Source of the DNA: an uncultured Clostridia bacterium
GTDB lineage: Bacteria > Bacillota > Clostridia > Christensenellales > Borkfalkiaceae
Assembly: GCA_944346885.1 (NCBI GenBank)
Contig: CALVMR010000016.1
Location: 1 to 64,000, forward strand
Length of the DNA stretch: 64,000 bases
Direction of reading: 5' to 3'
Part shown: one piece after another, positions 29,296 through 38,003 of the stretch
Layout of the letters: the number at the start of each line of letters is the position of its first letter
How positions within the stretch are numbered: the stretch's first letter is position 1
Program-made: the position numbers and the translations under genes
Notes under the pieces: model-generated
Seen by the model: the letters and a program-made list of their open reading frames with translations, nothing else
Databases searched by the model: none
What the model was told of the DNA's origin: nothing

Positions 29296-31203
29296 TTAAA
29301 AAACCGTCTTTTCGTCGTTCTCTTTTTTCACGCGGGCGGCAAATTCGGCAACCGGCATCGCGCCGATATCTCCCTTTTCGCGCATGCGCACGGCAACGGT
29401 CCCTTCCTCCCGCTCTTTGTCTCCGACAACGAGCATATACGGCACCTTTTCCAGCTGCGCTTCGCGTATCTTATACCCGATCTTTTCGTTGCGCACGTCC
29501 GTTTCCACGCGCAGCCCCGCCGCACGCAGCGTCGCCTCCACCTCTTTGGCGTACTCCGCCGATTTATCCGAAACGGGCAGCACCTTCACCTGCACGGGCG
29601 AAAGCCATACGGGAAATTTGCCGGCATAGTGCTCGATGAGGATGCCGATAAAGCGCTCGATGGAGCCGAACACAACGCGGTGGATCATGATCGGGCGGTG
29701 CTTTTGCCCGTCCTCTCCCGTATACTCCGCCTCAAAGCGCTGCGGCAGTTGGAAATCCAGCTGAATGGTACCGCACTGCCACGTTCTGCCGATGGAATCC
29801 TGCAAATGGAAATCGATCTTCGGTCCGTAAAACGCGCCGTCTCCTTCGTTGACGACGTAATCGAGCCCCAACTCTTCCAGCGCCGCGCGCAGGGCGTTGG
29901 TGGCGTTTTCCCAATCCTCGTCACTGCCGATGCTGTTTTCGGGGCGGGTGGAGAGTTCAACGTGGTACTTGAAGCCGAACAGCGTGTATACTTCGTTGAT
30001 GATGCGCACAACGCCCTTGATCTCGTCCGTGATCTGTTCGGGCAGCATGTAGATATGCGCATCGTCCTGCGTGAAGCAGCGCACGCGCATCAGCCCGTGC
30101 AGCTGCCCGCTCTTTTCGTGGCGGTGCACCAAGCCGAGTTCTCCCATGCGGATGGGAAGATCTTTATAGCTGTGCGGGGTAAGTTTGTACACGAGCATTC
30201 CGCCGGGGCAGTTCATCGGCTTGATGGCGCAGTCTTCGCCGTCGATCTTAGTCGTGTACATATTCTCTTTATAGTGATCCCAGTGCCCGCTCGTCTCCCA
30301 CAAACTGCGGTTGAGGATGATCGGCGTCTGCACCTCCACATACCCCTCGCGCAGATGGATCTGCCGCCAATAATCGATGAGGATGTTTTTAAGCACCATG
30401 CCCTTCGGCAAAAAGAACGGGAAGCCCTTGCCTTCGGCAAGCAGCGCAAACAGCCCCAGCTCTTTGCCGAGCTTGGTATGGTCGCGCTTTTTTGCCTCTT
30501 CCAGCATGGTGAAGTAGGCGTCCAGCTCTTCCTTTTTGGCAAACGCCGTGCCGTAAATGCGGGTAAGCATCTTATTCTTTTCGTTGCCGCGCCAATACGC
30601 GCCCGCAATGCTCATGAGTTTGAACGCCTTGATCTTCCCCGTCGAAGGCAGGTGCGGTCCGCGGCAAAGGTCGGTAAAGCCGCCCTGTTTGTAAAAGGAG
30701 ATCTCCTCCCCTTCGGGCAGGTCTTTGATGAGCTCGACCTTGTATTTTTCGGAATACTTCGTCATCAGTTTGATGGCGTCCGCCCGCGGCAGCGTAAAGC
30801 GTTCGATGGGCAAATTGCTCTTGATGATCTTTTTCATCTCCGCCTCGATCTTGGAAAGATCTTCCGCGGAAATGGGGGTCTTGAAATCGATATCGTAATA
30901 GAAACCGTTTTCGATGGTGGGCCCGATGGCAAGTTTGCTGGTCGGAAAGATCGCCTTGACCGCCTGCGCCAAAACGTGCGCGCACGTGTGGCGGTATACT
31001 TGCAGCCCCTCCTTTTCTTTGAGGGTGACGAGCTCGACCTCGGCATCCCCTTCCACCGCGTGCGCAAGATCGACAAGCTGCCCGTTCACTTTTGCGGCGA
31101 CCGCCGCGCGCGCAAGCCCCTCGCCGATATCCTGCGCGATCTGCTTGCAGGTAACGCTCCCTGCGTATTCCCTCGTTTCGCCGCCTTTGAGTGTAATGAC
31201 CAT
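29296..31203 (-). CDS. thrS: Threonyl-tRNA synthetase
   Basis: A 635-residue class II synthetase. Order of parts: TGS domain (residues 1-60), editing domain with the zinc-type motif HTCAHVLAQA (about 75-84), catalytic core with motif 2 region GELGLVHRHEKSGQLHGLMRVR and FTQDDAHI, motif 3 HRVVFGSIERFIGILIEH, and a C-terminal anticodon-binding domain (LPVSDKSAEYAKEVEATLR). SD AGGAGG about 10 nt before the ATG. Regulated by the T-box in front. Stop TAA. Confidence 0.97.
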   Translation of the reverse strand: MVITLKGGETREYAGSVTCKQIAQDIGEGLARAAVAAKVNGQLVDLAHAVEGDAEVELVTLKEKEGLQVYRHTCAHVLAQAVKAIFPTSKLAIGPTIENGFYYDIDFKTPISAEDLSKIEAEMKKIIKSNLPIERFTLPRADAIKLMTKYSEKYKVELIKDLPEGEEISFYKQGGFTDLCRGPHLPSTGKIKAFKLMSIAGAYWRGNEKNKMLTRIYGTAFAKKEELDAYFTMLEEAKKRDHTKLGKELGLFALLAEGKGFPFFLPKGMVLKNILIDYWRQIHLREGYVEVQTPIILNRSLWETSGHWDHYKENMYTTKIDGEDCAIKPMNCPGGMLVYKLTPHSYKDLPIRMGELGLVHRHEKSGQLHGLMRVRCFTQDDAHIYMLPEQITDEIKGVVRIINEVYTLFGFKYHVELSTRPENSIGSDEDWENATNALRAALEELGLDYVVNEGDGAFYGPKIDFHLQDSIGRTWQCGTIQLDFQLPQRFEAEYTGEDGQKHRPIMIHRVVFGSIERFIGILIEHYAGKFPVWLSPVQVKVLPVSDKSAEYAKEVEATLRAAGLRVETDVRNEKIGYKIREAQLEKVPYMLVVGDKEREEGTVAVRMREKGDIGAMPVAEFAARVKKENDEKTVF

Positions 31204-31488
31204 ATCGTTTGTTCCTCCTTGCCGTTTTTTCGCAAACTTTCCAGAAAAAAAACGCGCCCTTAAACTGCCTGTTTAAGGACGCATGCTTTGCGCGGTTCCA
31301 CCTTAATTGCAGCTTTCGCTGCCGCTCTTTGCCCGCTTTTTTATAAAGAAACGGAAAACTTTTGCCGAAAGGAACGGTTTCTGCACGGCGGGATGCGCGG
31401 AACTTGCAGCATGTGTTCCGCTCTCTGGGGCATTGCCCGCGCGGCGTACTTGTTTCCTCTCTTCTACGGCTTTTTCAGTTCGGGTATT
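31204..31488 (-). ncRNA. T-box leader of thrS
   Basis: The minus strand carries the conserved T-box sequence AAGGTGGAACCGCG (about 31291-31304), followed by a terminator stem (GCGTCCTTAAAC/GTTTAAGGGCGCG, 31253-31282) and eight T (31245-31252). The T-box bulge can pair with the 3' end of uncharged tRNA-Thr and favour the antiterminator. A roughly 150-nt Stem I region precedes it; I could not identify the specifier codon with certainty. Confidence 0.9.
31245..31282 (-). terminator. T-box terminator of the thrS leader
   Basis: Twelve-pair stem 31253-31265/31271-31282 plus T8. It is the OFF-state hairpin of the T-box switch. Confidence 0.9.
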
Positions 31489-31517
31489 ATTCTATCCCTT
31501 TTGCCGCCGTTTGTCAA
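31489..31517 (-). promoter_or_regulatory. thrS promoter
   Basis: Minus strand TTGACA (31512-31517), 17-nt spacer, TAGAAT (31489-31494), placed just before the T-box leader. Confidence 0.88.
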
Positions 31518-31632
31518 CGGTTTTTAGGCGGTTCCGCACGGAAATTCCCAGCGCCTTGCGCCGCGCCCGCCGCAAAGGGCGGCGGGCGCTTGCAATTCTC
31601 TTTTTTATGCCTTTGGGCAGGCGGGCATGCCC

Positions 31633-32349
31633 TCAGGCGTAAAAGCCGACGCGCCCCGCAAAATACCGCCGCAAAAAGAGCTGTTCGCGCTCCGTCGGCA
31701 CATCCAAACAATCCACTTTGGCTGCCCCGCTGAGCAAGATCTCGCACAAACTATCCGCCCCGCCGCCCAGCAGAGAGGCGCGCTGCAACCTGCGGCAGCG
31801 CGCGTCGTACACGGCGCACCCCTTTAAAAATACCCTGCCGCGGCTGCCGAGCGGGAGGTATTCGATAAACTCCGCAAGCTCGCCGCGCGTAAACGCGCGC
31901 GGCACGCAGGCGGCGACGCCGCTCCATTTTTCCGCAAGTTCGCGCAGGCGGAAATTGAAAAAACCGTCCAGCGTGTGCACGGAAACTTCTTTCAAACGGG
32001 CGCGCACGTACCGCAGGTCCGCGGCAAGGTCGGCGGCGATGAGCGCCGCGCGCAAGAGCTCTTGCTCCGCATCGTCCAGCCCCGCGGGGCGCACTTCCGC
32101 GCAAAGTTTTTCATACTTATACCCGATGCAGTAAATTTCCGCGATCTTTTCTTCGGCGAGCGGCAAAACGCATGCCCCGACGCGCCCCTGCGCCCATGCG
32201 CACAGTTTTGCCCTGCCGCCGCCGAACACGATCTTTGTGCGCACATCCCCGCGCAATGCGGCAAGCGCCCCTGCGATATAGGCAATATAGCGGAACCGTT
32301 CCTCCCGCTCGGATACGAGCAATTCCATCATATGATTCAGTGTATGCAA
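31633..32349 (-). CDS. ytxC: Sporulation protein YtxC-like
   Basis: A roughly 238-residue protein. The best family match is the block VHTLDGFFNFRLRELAEKW near residue 125, with the preceding helical region; YtxC is annotated as a putative sporulation protein and often lies beside thrS in Clostridia, as here. The start is a TTG at 32349, three nt after GGGAG; ATGs at 32331 and 32328 lack an SD. No membrane segment. The biochemical role is unknown. Stop TGA. Confidence 0.78.
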   Translation of the reverse strand: MHTLNHMMELLVSEREERFRYIAYIAGALAALRGDVRTKIVFGGGRAKLCAWAQGRVGACVLPLAEEKIAEIYCIGYKYEKLCAEVRPAGLDDAEQELLRAALIAADLAADLRYVRARLKEVSVHTLDGFFNFRLRELAEKWSGVAACVPRAFTRGELAEFIEYLPLGSRGRVFLKGCAVYDARCRRLQRASLLGGGADSLCEILLSGAAKVDCLDVPTEREQLFLRRYFAGRVGFYA

Positions 32350-32420
32350 CCGCTCCCGATTTATTTACGCCGCCGCGCAGAACATACGAAAATCGCAAAA
32401 TTTTGCACACCGCATAACAC

Positions 32421-32449
32421 TTGACTAAACGCGCGGAAAATTATATAAT
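32421..32449 (+). promoter_or_regulatory. Promoter of the PLDc_N-like gene and leuS
   Basis: TTGACT (32421-32426), 17-nt spacer, perfect TATAAT (32444-32449). The downstream gene and leuS are 33 bp apart and likely share it. No T-box precedes leuS. Confidence 0.88.
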
Positions 32450-32495
32450 TACGAAATAAAAGCCGCATTTTCCGCTTGGCGGAGAGGAGACGGGT

Positions 32496-32930
32496 ATGCA
32501 GGGTTGGCTGATCGCGCTCATTGCGGTCTTGATCGTACACTATTTTTGCGCGATCTTTACCATTTGGCTTTTGCTGCAAGACAAGCTGACGACGGGGCGC
32601 GTCCGAAAAGCGCCGCTGATCGGCTGGAACCTTTTTATCCTGTTTGTTCCTCTGCTCGGCGCCGCATGCTATCTGACCGTGCGCACCGTACAAAAGCGCA
32701 GAGCAAAACGAGAAGCGCCGCACGGAACGGACGGCGCCCCTGCCGCGGAAAACCAAGCGCTCTCCGCACAGGAAAATGACGCGGAAAGCCAAACGCTCCC
32801 CTTATCGGAGAGCAACGCGGAAAACCAAACGCTCCCCTTATCGGAGAGCAACGCGGAAAACCAAGCGCTCCCCGCGCAGGAAAAAGACGCGGTTGATAAA
32901 AGAGAGCAAACCGAACAACAAGAAAATTAA
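32496..32930 (+). CDS. PLDc_N-like membrane protein with a repeat tail
   Basis: A 144-residue protein. Two membrane segments (WLIALIAVLIVHYFCAIFTIWLLL, trimmed view; and LIGWNLFILFVPLLGAACYL) form the small two-helix module found at the N-terminus of phospholipase-D-like proteins (PLDc_N), here without any PLD catalytic domain. After a basic stretch (RKRAKRE-like) comes a hydrophilic tail built from four 12-residue repeats of the type AENQTLPLSESN. SD GGAGAGGAGA. Function unknown; the tail probably lies in the cytoplasm. Confidence 0.72.
   Translation: MQGWLIALIAVLIVHYFCAIFTIWLLLQDKLTTGRVRKAPLIGWNLFILFVPLLGAACYLTVRTVQKRRAKREAPHGTDGAPAAENQALSAQENDAESQTLPLSESNAENQTLPLSESNAENQALPAQEKDAVDKREQTEQQEN
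32745..32888 (+). repeat. Four 36-bp tandem repeats in coding sequence
   Basis: Units at 32745-32780, 32781-32816, 32817-32852 and 32853-32888, in frame, each coding for 12 residues. The two middle units are nearly identical; the outer two differ in their second half and resemble each other. Confidence 0.85.
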
Positions 32931-32963
32931 AACGCACGGCGGTGCGCGGAGGTATGCAACGTT

Positions 32964-35384
32964 ATGGACATGAAGAGCGTAGAGAGCAAATGGCAGCAGC
33001 GCTGGGAGAAAACAAAGGCGAACACCTTCAACAAAAAGAACATCGATAAAAAGTTTTATATGCTGGAAATGTTCTCCTATCCTTCCGGGGCAAAGCTGCA
33101 CATCGGGCATTGGTACAACTACGGCCCTTCCGACAGCTATGCGCGGTTCAAAAAGATGCAGGGCTACGAAGTGTTTCAGCCGATGGGCTTTGACGCTTTC
33201 GGGCTCCCTGCCGAAAACTACGCCATCAAAACCAAGATCCACCCCAAGGACTCCACCGAAAAAAACATCGAGACCATGGAGCACCAGCTCAAAGCGATGG
33301 GCGCCATGTTCGACTGGTCTGCCGAAGTAAAGACCTGCGAAGAGGATTACTACAAGTGGACGCAGTGGATGTTTTTAATACTGTTTGAATAGGGGCGGGC
33401 ATACCGCAAAGAGGCGCCCGTCAACTGGTGCCCAAGCTGCAACACCGTGCTTGCCAACGAACAGGTGCAGGAGGGCTGCTGCGAACGCTGCGGCACGCCC
33501 GTCGTCAAAAAAGACCTGACGCAGTGGTTTTTTAAGATCACAGACTACGCCGAAGAGCTCCTCTCCGGGCTGGATAAGCTGGACTGGCCCGAAAAAACCA
33601 AACTGATGCAGCGCAACTGGATCGGGAAATCCGTCGGCTGCGAGATCGAATTTGCCTGCGAAAGCGGCGACACCTTTAAAGTGTTCACCACCCGCCCGGA
33701 TACGGTTTTCGGCGTTTCGTACGTGGTGCTCGCGCCCGAACACCCGCTGGTGCGCAAACTCGTTTCCGAAGAGCAACGCGCCGCCGTTGAAGCGTACATC
33801 GAAAACACGGCAAAGACGAACGAGATCGACCGCCTCTCCTCTTCGCGCGAAAAGACGGGCGTCTTCATCGGGCATTACGCCATCAACCCCGTCAACGGCG
33901 AAAAAGTGCCCGTTTGGGCGGCGGACTATGTGCTCTATTCCTACGGTACGGGCGCCGTGATGGGCGTGCCCGCACACGACGAGCGAGACTTTGCCTTTGC
34001 AAACAAATACGGGCTCCCCGTAAAAAAAGTGATCGAAAACAGGAACGGAGAGACCGTGCTCCCCTTCTGCGAGGACGGCATCTGCGTAAACAGCCTGCAA
34101 TTTGACGGAAAGTTCGGAGAGGAGGCGCGCACCGCCATCACGAACCACCTTGCCAAACTCGGAAAGGGGGAACGGAAAGTAAATTACCGTTTGCGCGACT
34201 GGCTGGTTTCCCGCCAGCGCTATTGGGGCGCGCCCATCCCCGTCGTTTACTGCCCGCACTGCGGCACGGTGCCCGTTCCGTACAAAGATCTCCCCGTAAA
34301 ACTCCCCTACAACGTGCAGTTTGAGCCGGACGGCAAATCGCCGCTGGCAAAATGCGAGGAGTTTATGCATACGAAATGCCCCGTTTGCGGGGCAGACGCA
34401 ACGCGCGAAGCGGATACGCTGGATACCTTTGTGTGTTCCAGTTGGTATTATCTGCGCTATGCGGACGCGCACAACACAAGAGCGCCTTTCGACCCCGAAA
34501 CCGTCAACAAAATGCTCCCCGTTGACAAGTATGTGGGCGGCGCCGAACATGCCTGCATGCACTTACTGTACGCGCGTTTCTTTACAAAAGCACTGCGCGA
34601 TATGGGATACCTCAACTTTGACGAGCCGTTCACCTCGCTCGTGCACCAAGGGGTCATCCTCGGCCCGGACGGCAACCGCATGTCTAAGAGCAAAGGCAAC
34701 ATCGTTTCGCCGGACGACTATGTTTCCGAATACGGCTCAGACGTGTTCCGCCTGTATCTCATGTTCGGGTTTTCGTATACGGAAGGCGGGCCTTGGAGCG
34801 ACGACGGCATCCGTTCCGCGGCAAAATTTTTGGAAAGAACGGAACGCATCGTGCTCAAAGCCAAGGAAGCCAAGGGCAGCGCCGAACACGGCGAAGAAGA
34901 GCACAAACTCAACTATGTGCGCAACAACTCCATCAAGCTCATCACCCGCGATCTGGAAAACTTTTCTTTCAACACCGCCGTTGCCCGCCTGATGGAATAT
35001 GTGAACGCCCTGTACAAATACGACGGCTGCGAAAACAAAGACGCCGCATTCTATAAAGAGTGCGCCGCCGACCTTGTGCTGCTCATCGCCCCCTTTGCCC
35101 CGCACTTTGCCGAAGAACTTTGGGAAATGCTCGGCAAGAGGTACTCGGTATTCGACCAGCGCTACCCCGTTTGCGACGAAAGCGCCCTCGTGCAGGAGAG
35201 CATCGAATACGCCGTGCAGGTAAACAGCAAGATCAAAACCAAGCTGATGATCCCCGAAGGGCTTGCCGAAGAGGAAATGCGCGCGCTCGCCCTCGCAAAC
35301 GACGCCGTACGCCCTCTCGTGGAGGGAAAGGCGATCAAAAAATTCATCGTTGTGCCGGGCAGGCTGATCAACATCATTGTTTGA
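32964..35384 (+). CDS. leuS: Leucyl-tRNA synthetase interrupted by in-frame TAG
   Basis: Class I synthetase, 806 codons in one frame. HIGH motif KLHIGHW (His46), zinc-knuckle cysteines WCPSC and [10 protein letters not shown]1 editing domain ([32 protein letters not shown]), RMSKSKGN (572-579) and a complete anticodon-binding C-terminus. Codon 143 (33390-33392) is TAG: [23 protein letters not shown], where homologues have Lys or Arg. Both sides are conserved and in the same frame, so the protein looks intact otherwise. A restart at the GTG at 33447 would lose the zinc region and could not make an active enzyme alone. Two rare codons (TTA ATA) sit just before the stop. Either a nonsense mutation or base error, amber read-through, or a second leuS elsewhere must explain it. 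SD GGAGGT 10 nt before the ATG. Confidence 0.9.
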
Positions 35385-35405
35385 CGCACAAACGCATTCG
35401 TACCG

Positions 35406-35457
35406 ACCAAGCGGGGCGCCGATCGAACGATCGGCGCCCCGCTTGGTTTATTTTTTT
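35406..35457 (+). terminator. leuS terminator
   Basis: A 20-bp perfect stem (35406-35425/35428-35447) with a 2-nt loop, then TTATTTTTTT. It also separates leuS from the converging LTA-synthase-like gene. Confidence 0.93.
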
Positions 35458-35480
35458 ACATTCCACTCTTCCTGCGCCGC

Positions 35481-38003
35481 TCAGGCTGCCTTTCGCACAT
35501 AACCGCCGATATCTTCGTAGCGGAAATAATCCAAGAAATACATTTCTTCAAACTGTTCCTGCCGCGCATAATAGGCGGAGAGATCGACCAAAAACGCATA
35601 CGCGTCTGCCGAAAGAAGTTCGCGCCGGTCTTCGGAGAGCCCGTCTCCCCCCTCTTTCATATGGAACATGTTGTTGATCTCGTACACGACGTACCCGTCT
35701 TCGAGGTGCAGATAATCCGCAATGCCTTCCGCGAAGTACGTTACGACGCCGTACTCGCCGTCGATCGAAACGCAAGCCTGCCCGTCCGCGTCCGTATAAA
35801 ACCGCACGCCGCCGTCCGCCGTCACGATCGAGCCGTTCTCGCTCTCTTCCGAACGGATATACAGCCGATCCCCGTCGGTGTAATAGTTTTGGTCGAACAT
35901 GCCGGACTCGCGGGAAACGAACACAGACGGCGCGGCGTCGAACACGCTGACGCCGTGATACAGCTGCGTGTTGTACTCATAACCGAGCAAATCGAGGATG
36001 GTCGGCAGCACGTCAAAGGAATTGCAGCACTTTTCGATCTTTTTCCCGCTCAAAAAGGCAAGGCTATCGTCGGGGGCGGTATGCCCGATCGTATAATAGA
36101 ACTCGCCCGCGTAAAAATCCGCGGAGGTCAAACCGCTCTGCTGCATCATCGCTTCGGTAAGATCGGTCTTTTCGTATTGCACCCCTTCGTACAAATTGCT
36201 GTTTACCGTAAGGGGCATATATTTTCCGGACCAGAAGAAAAACGGGATGTTGTACAGGTCGGTGCGCCACTCCTCGCCCAGCGGAATGTTTTTCAGCTCG
36301 TACTGCTGGTCGGAATAATAGGCGTTGTGGTCGGCGTAAAAGAAGAACGTCGTATTATCCAGCTCGCCGCTCCGATCCAGTTCGTACAACAGGCGGTTCA
36401 CGCCGACGTCCAGATCCATCAGCCCCGCCTGATAGCGCTTGTAACGGAGATACACATCCGTATAAACGGGCTCCGCCGCCTCCGCCTGCTCCTCCGTTTC
36501 GCTTGCGGTGATCGCAAAACGGGCATCGACGTAGGCGTCCTCGTCCTGCGGATACCCGTCGATCCGCTCGTAATAGACGCCCATCTCTTTCACGTCGCAC
36601 GCCTCTTCAAAGGCTGCCTTTTGCTCCTCCGTCCAATCGGCGGAATAATTTCCGTATTCGATCAAGTCGTTGTACGTGCCGTGGCTGGTCAAAGACATCA
36701 ACTGCGTATAAAACGCGTCCGCGTCGCCGTCCGTACGGGTAAAGTCGGCAAGATACTGCGACAAAAGTTCGCTGTCACGATCCAAATCGTAAAAGTCCTC
36801 TTTTTCGTAGTAGCCGTTCATCTTATCCAGCGTATCCGAAAACCCCGCATGGTCGAACCCGAACGCCCCTTCGCCGAACAGCTTATCGCGCAGATAAAAG
36901 CTCTTGTTCCCCGCGTGAAAATAATTGGTGGTATACCCGTCGCTCCGCACTATGTTCGGCAAAGAAAACGCCAAATCCTTTTCCAAAAACGTTTCGGTCG
37001 TGTTCCGGTCCTCGATGGGATAACTCCCCAAAATGGAGAGCGCTTCGGAGTGGTTGGTCTTATCGCGGGCGTAATACTCGGTCATGGCAACGCCTTGGCT
37101 CGCCAAAGCAAACAGCGTGGGCGTATACGTCTCGTTTATGCCGTACCATTCGCCCGATTCGATGACGATCAGCACAACGTTTTGCCCTTCCAGCGCCCCG
37201 GTTAGCACCCTATCGTCTCCGCCGTACGGCAGCAAATCCAAATTTTCCCGCTGCGAGCTGAACGTGCCCTCCGCAAAATAAGAACGGAGCGCTTCCAGCC
37301 GCTCGTCGGTATCCTCCTCCGTCAGGTGTTCGCCGCTCGCCCCGCCGACGTAATTGGCAAAATTTTTGTAATAAAAACTGAACGTACCGAATGTTTTGAA
37401 TGCTTTTGCGGTAAGAAACTGCGTATCGTACAAATACCCGTCGTCTTTATAAATGTACAACGGGTCGCTCGGATCGGCATGCACGAACGAATTTTTGCCC
37501 ACGAAATACAAAAGTTCGGAGGCGCCCGCCACAAAAAACGCCAAGAAAAGCGCAAGCACCACGGTCTGCCCGCGGCGGGCGCTTTTTACCTTGACGCCGC
37601 GGCAAACAAACACGGTAAAAAAGGTTTCCGCGATCAAAATGAGCAGGAAAATACCGATCAGATAGATGTTCAGATAGTCGGGCATGAACGCCCCGGTCGC
37701 TTCTCCCGCGATCGAAAACATGGATATGATGAACACATAGCCGCTCAGATCGTACAACACTTGATTGACCGCCGAGATCAGGCATTGCAAGACGAGCAGC
37801 GCCAAGATCACGACCGTTTGCGCCGTAAACGACGGGATCGCAAAGATCACGGCGGCAACGATCAGCATGCAGGCAAGATCGAGCAGCGCATATTGCGGGA
37901 ATGCGCCGAAGCCCATCATCAAAAACGTGATCACTTCCACCGCCACTGCCACCAACAGATAACTGCCGGTAAGGAGCAGCTTTTTCAACAGTACGCCTTT
38001 CAT
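35481..38003 (-). CDS. LTA-synthase-like phosphoglycerol transferase
   Basis: An 840-residue polytopic enzyme. Five membrane segments occupy about residues 8-165; the extracellular sulfatase-fold domain follows. VVLIVIESGEW carries the first metal ligand (Glu), RDKTNHSEALSILGSYP the probable nucleophile Thr, and FFFYADHNAYYSDQQ the DH metal motif. LtaS-type enzymes transfer glycerophosphate from phosphatidylglycerol to a polymer or glycolipid. It is longer than LtaS (about 650), with an inserted acidic segment (ASETEEQAEAAEPV) and an extra C-terminal domain after SGMFDQNYYTDGDR. Whether it makes LTA or decorates another glycan cannot be told. Start overlaps the lysC stop (ATGA). Confidence 0.85.
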   Translation of the reverse strand: MKGVLLKKLLLTGSYLLVAVAVEVITFLMMGFGAFPQYALLDLACMLIVAAVIFAIPSFTAQTVVILALLVLQCLISAVNQVLYDLSGYVFIISMFSIAGEATGAFMPDYLNIYLIGIFLLILIAETFFTVFVCRGVKVKSARRGQTVVLALFLAFFVAGASELLYFVGKNSFVHADPSDPLYIYKDDGYLYDTQFLTAKAFKTFGTFSFYYKNFANYVGGASGEHLTEEDTDERLEALRSYFAEGTFSSQRENLDLLPYGGDDRVLTGALEGQNVVLIVIESGEWYGINETYTPTLFALASQGVAMTEYYARDKTNHSEALSILGSYPIEDRNTTETFLEKDLAFSLPNIVRSDGYTTNYFHAGNKSFYLRDKLFGEGAFGFDHAGFSDTLDKMNGYYEKEDFYDLDRDSELLSQYLADFTRTDGDADAFYTQLMSLTSHGTYNDLIEYGNYSADWTEEQKAAFEEACDVKEMGVYYERIDGYPQDEDAYVDARFAITASETEEQAEAAEPVYTDVYLRYKRYQAGLMDLDVGVNRLLYELDRSGELDNTTFFFYADHNAYYSDQQYELKNIPLGEEWRTDLYNIPFFFWSGKYMPLTVNSNLYEGVQYEKTDLTEAMMQQSGLTSADFYAGEFYYTIGHTAPDDSLAFLSGKKIEKCCNSFDVLPTILDLLGYEYNTQLYHGVSVFDAAPSVFVSRESGMFDQNYYTDGDRLYIRSEESENGSIVTADGGVRFYTDADGQACVSIDGEYGVVTYFAEGIADYLHLEDGYVVYEINNMFHMKEGGDGLSEDRRELLSADAYAFLVDLSAYYARQEQFEEMYFLDYFRYEDIGGYVRKAA

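Noticed and set aside
32745..32888. CRISPR-like repeats
   Set aside because: The units are contiguous, in frame and without spacers; they encode a protein tail.
33390..33392. Genome-wide reassignment of TAG as a sense codon
   Set aside because: comEC (42613-42615), hemW (60163-60165) and the CdaR stub (40556-40558) end naturally in TAG, and no other in-frame TAG was noticed in conserved genes.
32964..35384. A naturally split LeuRS as in Aquifex
   Set aside because: The break is at residue 143 before the zinc region, not in the middle of CP1, and the second part has no credible start before losing conserved residues.
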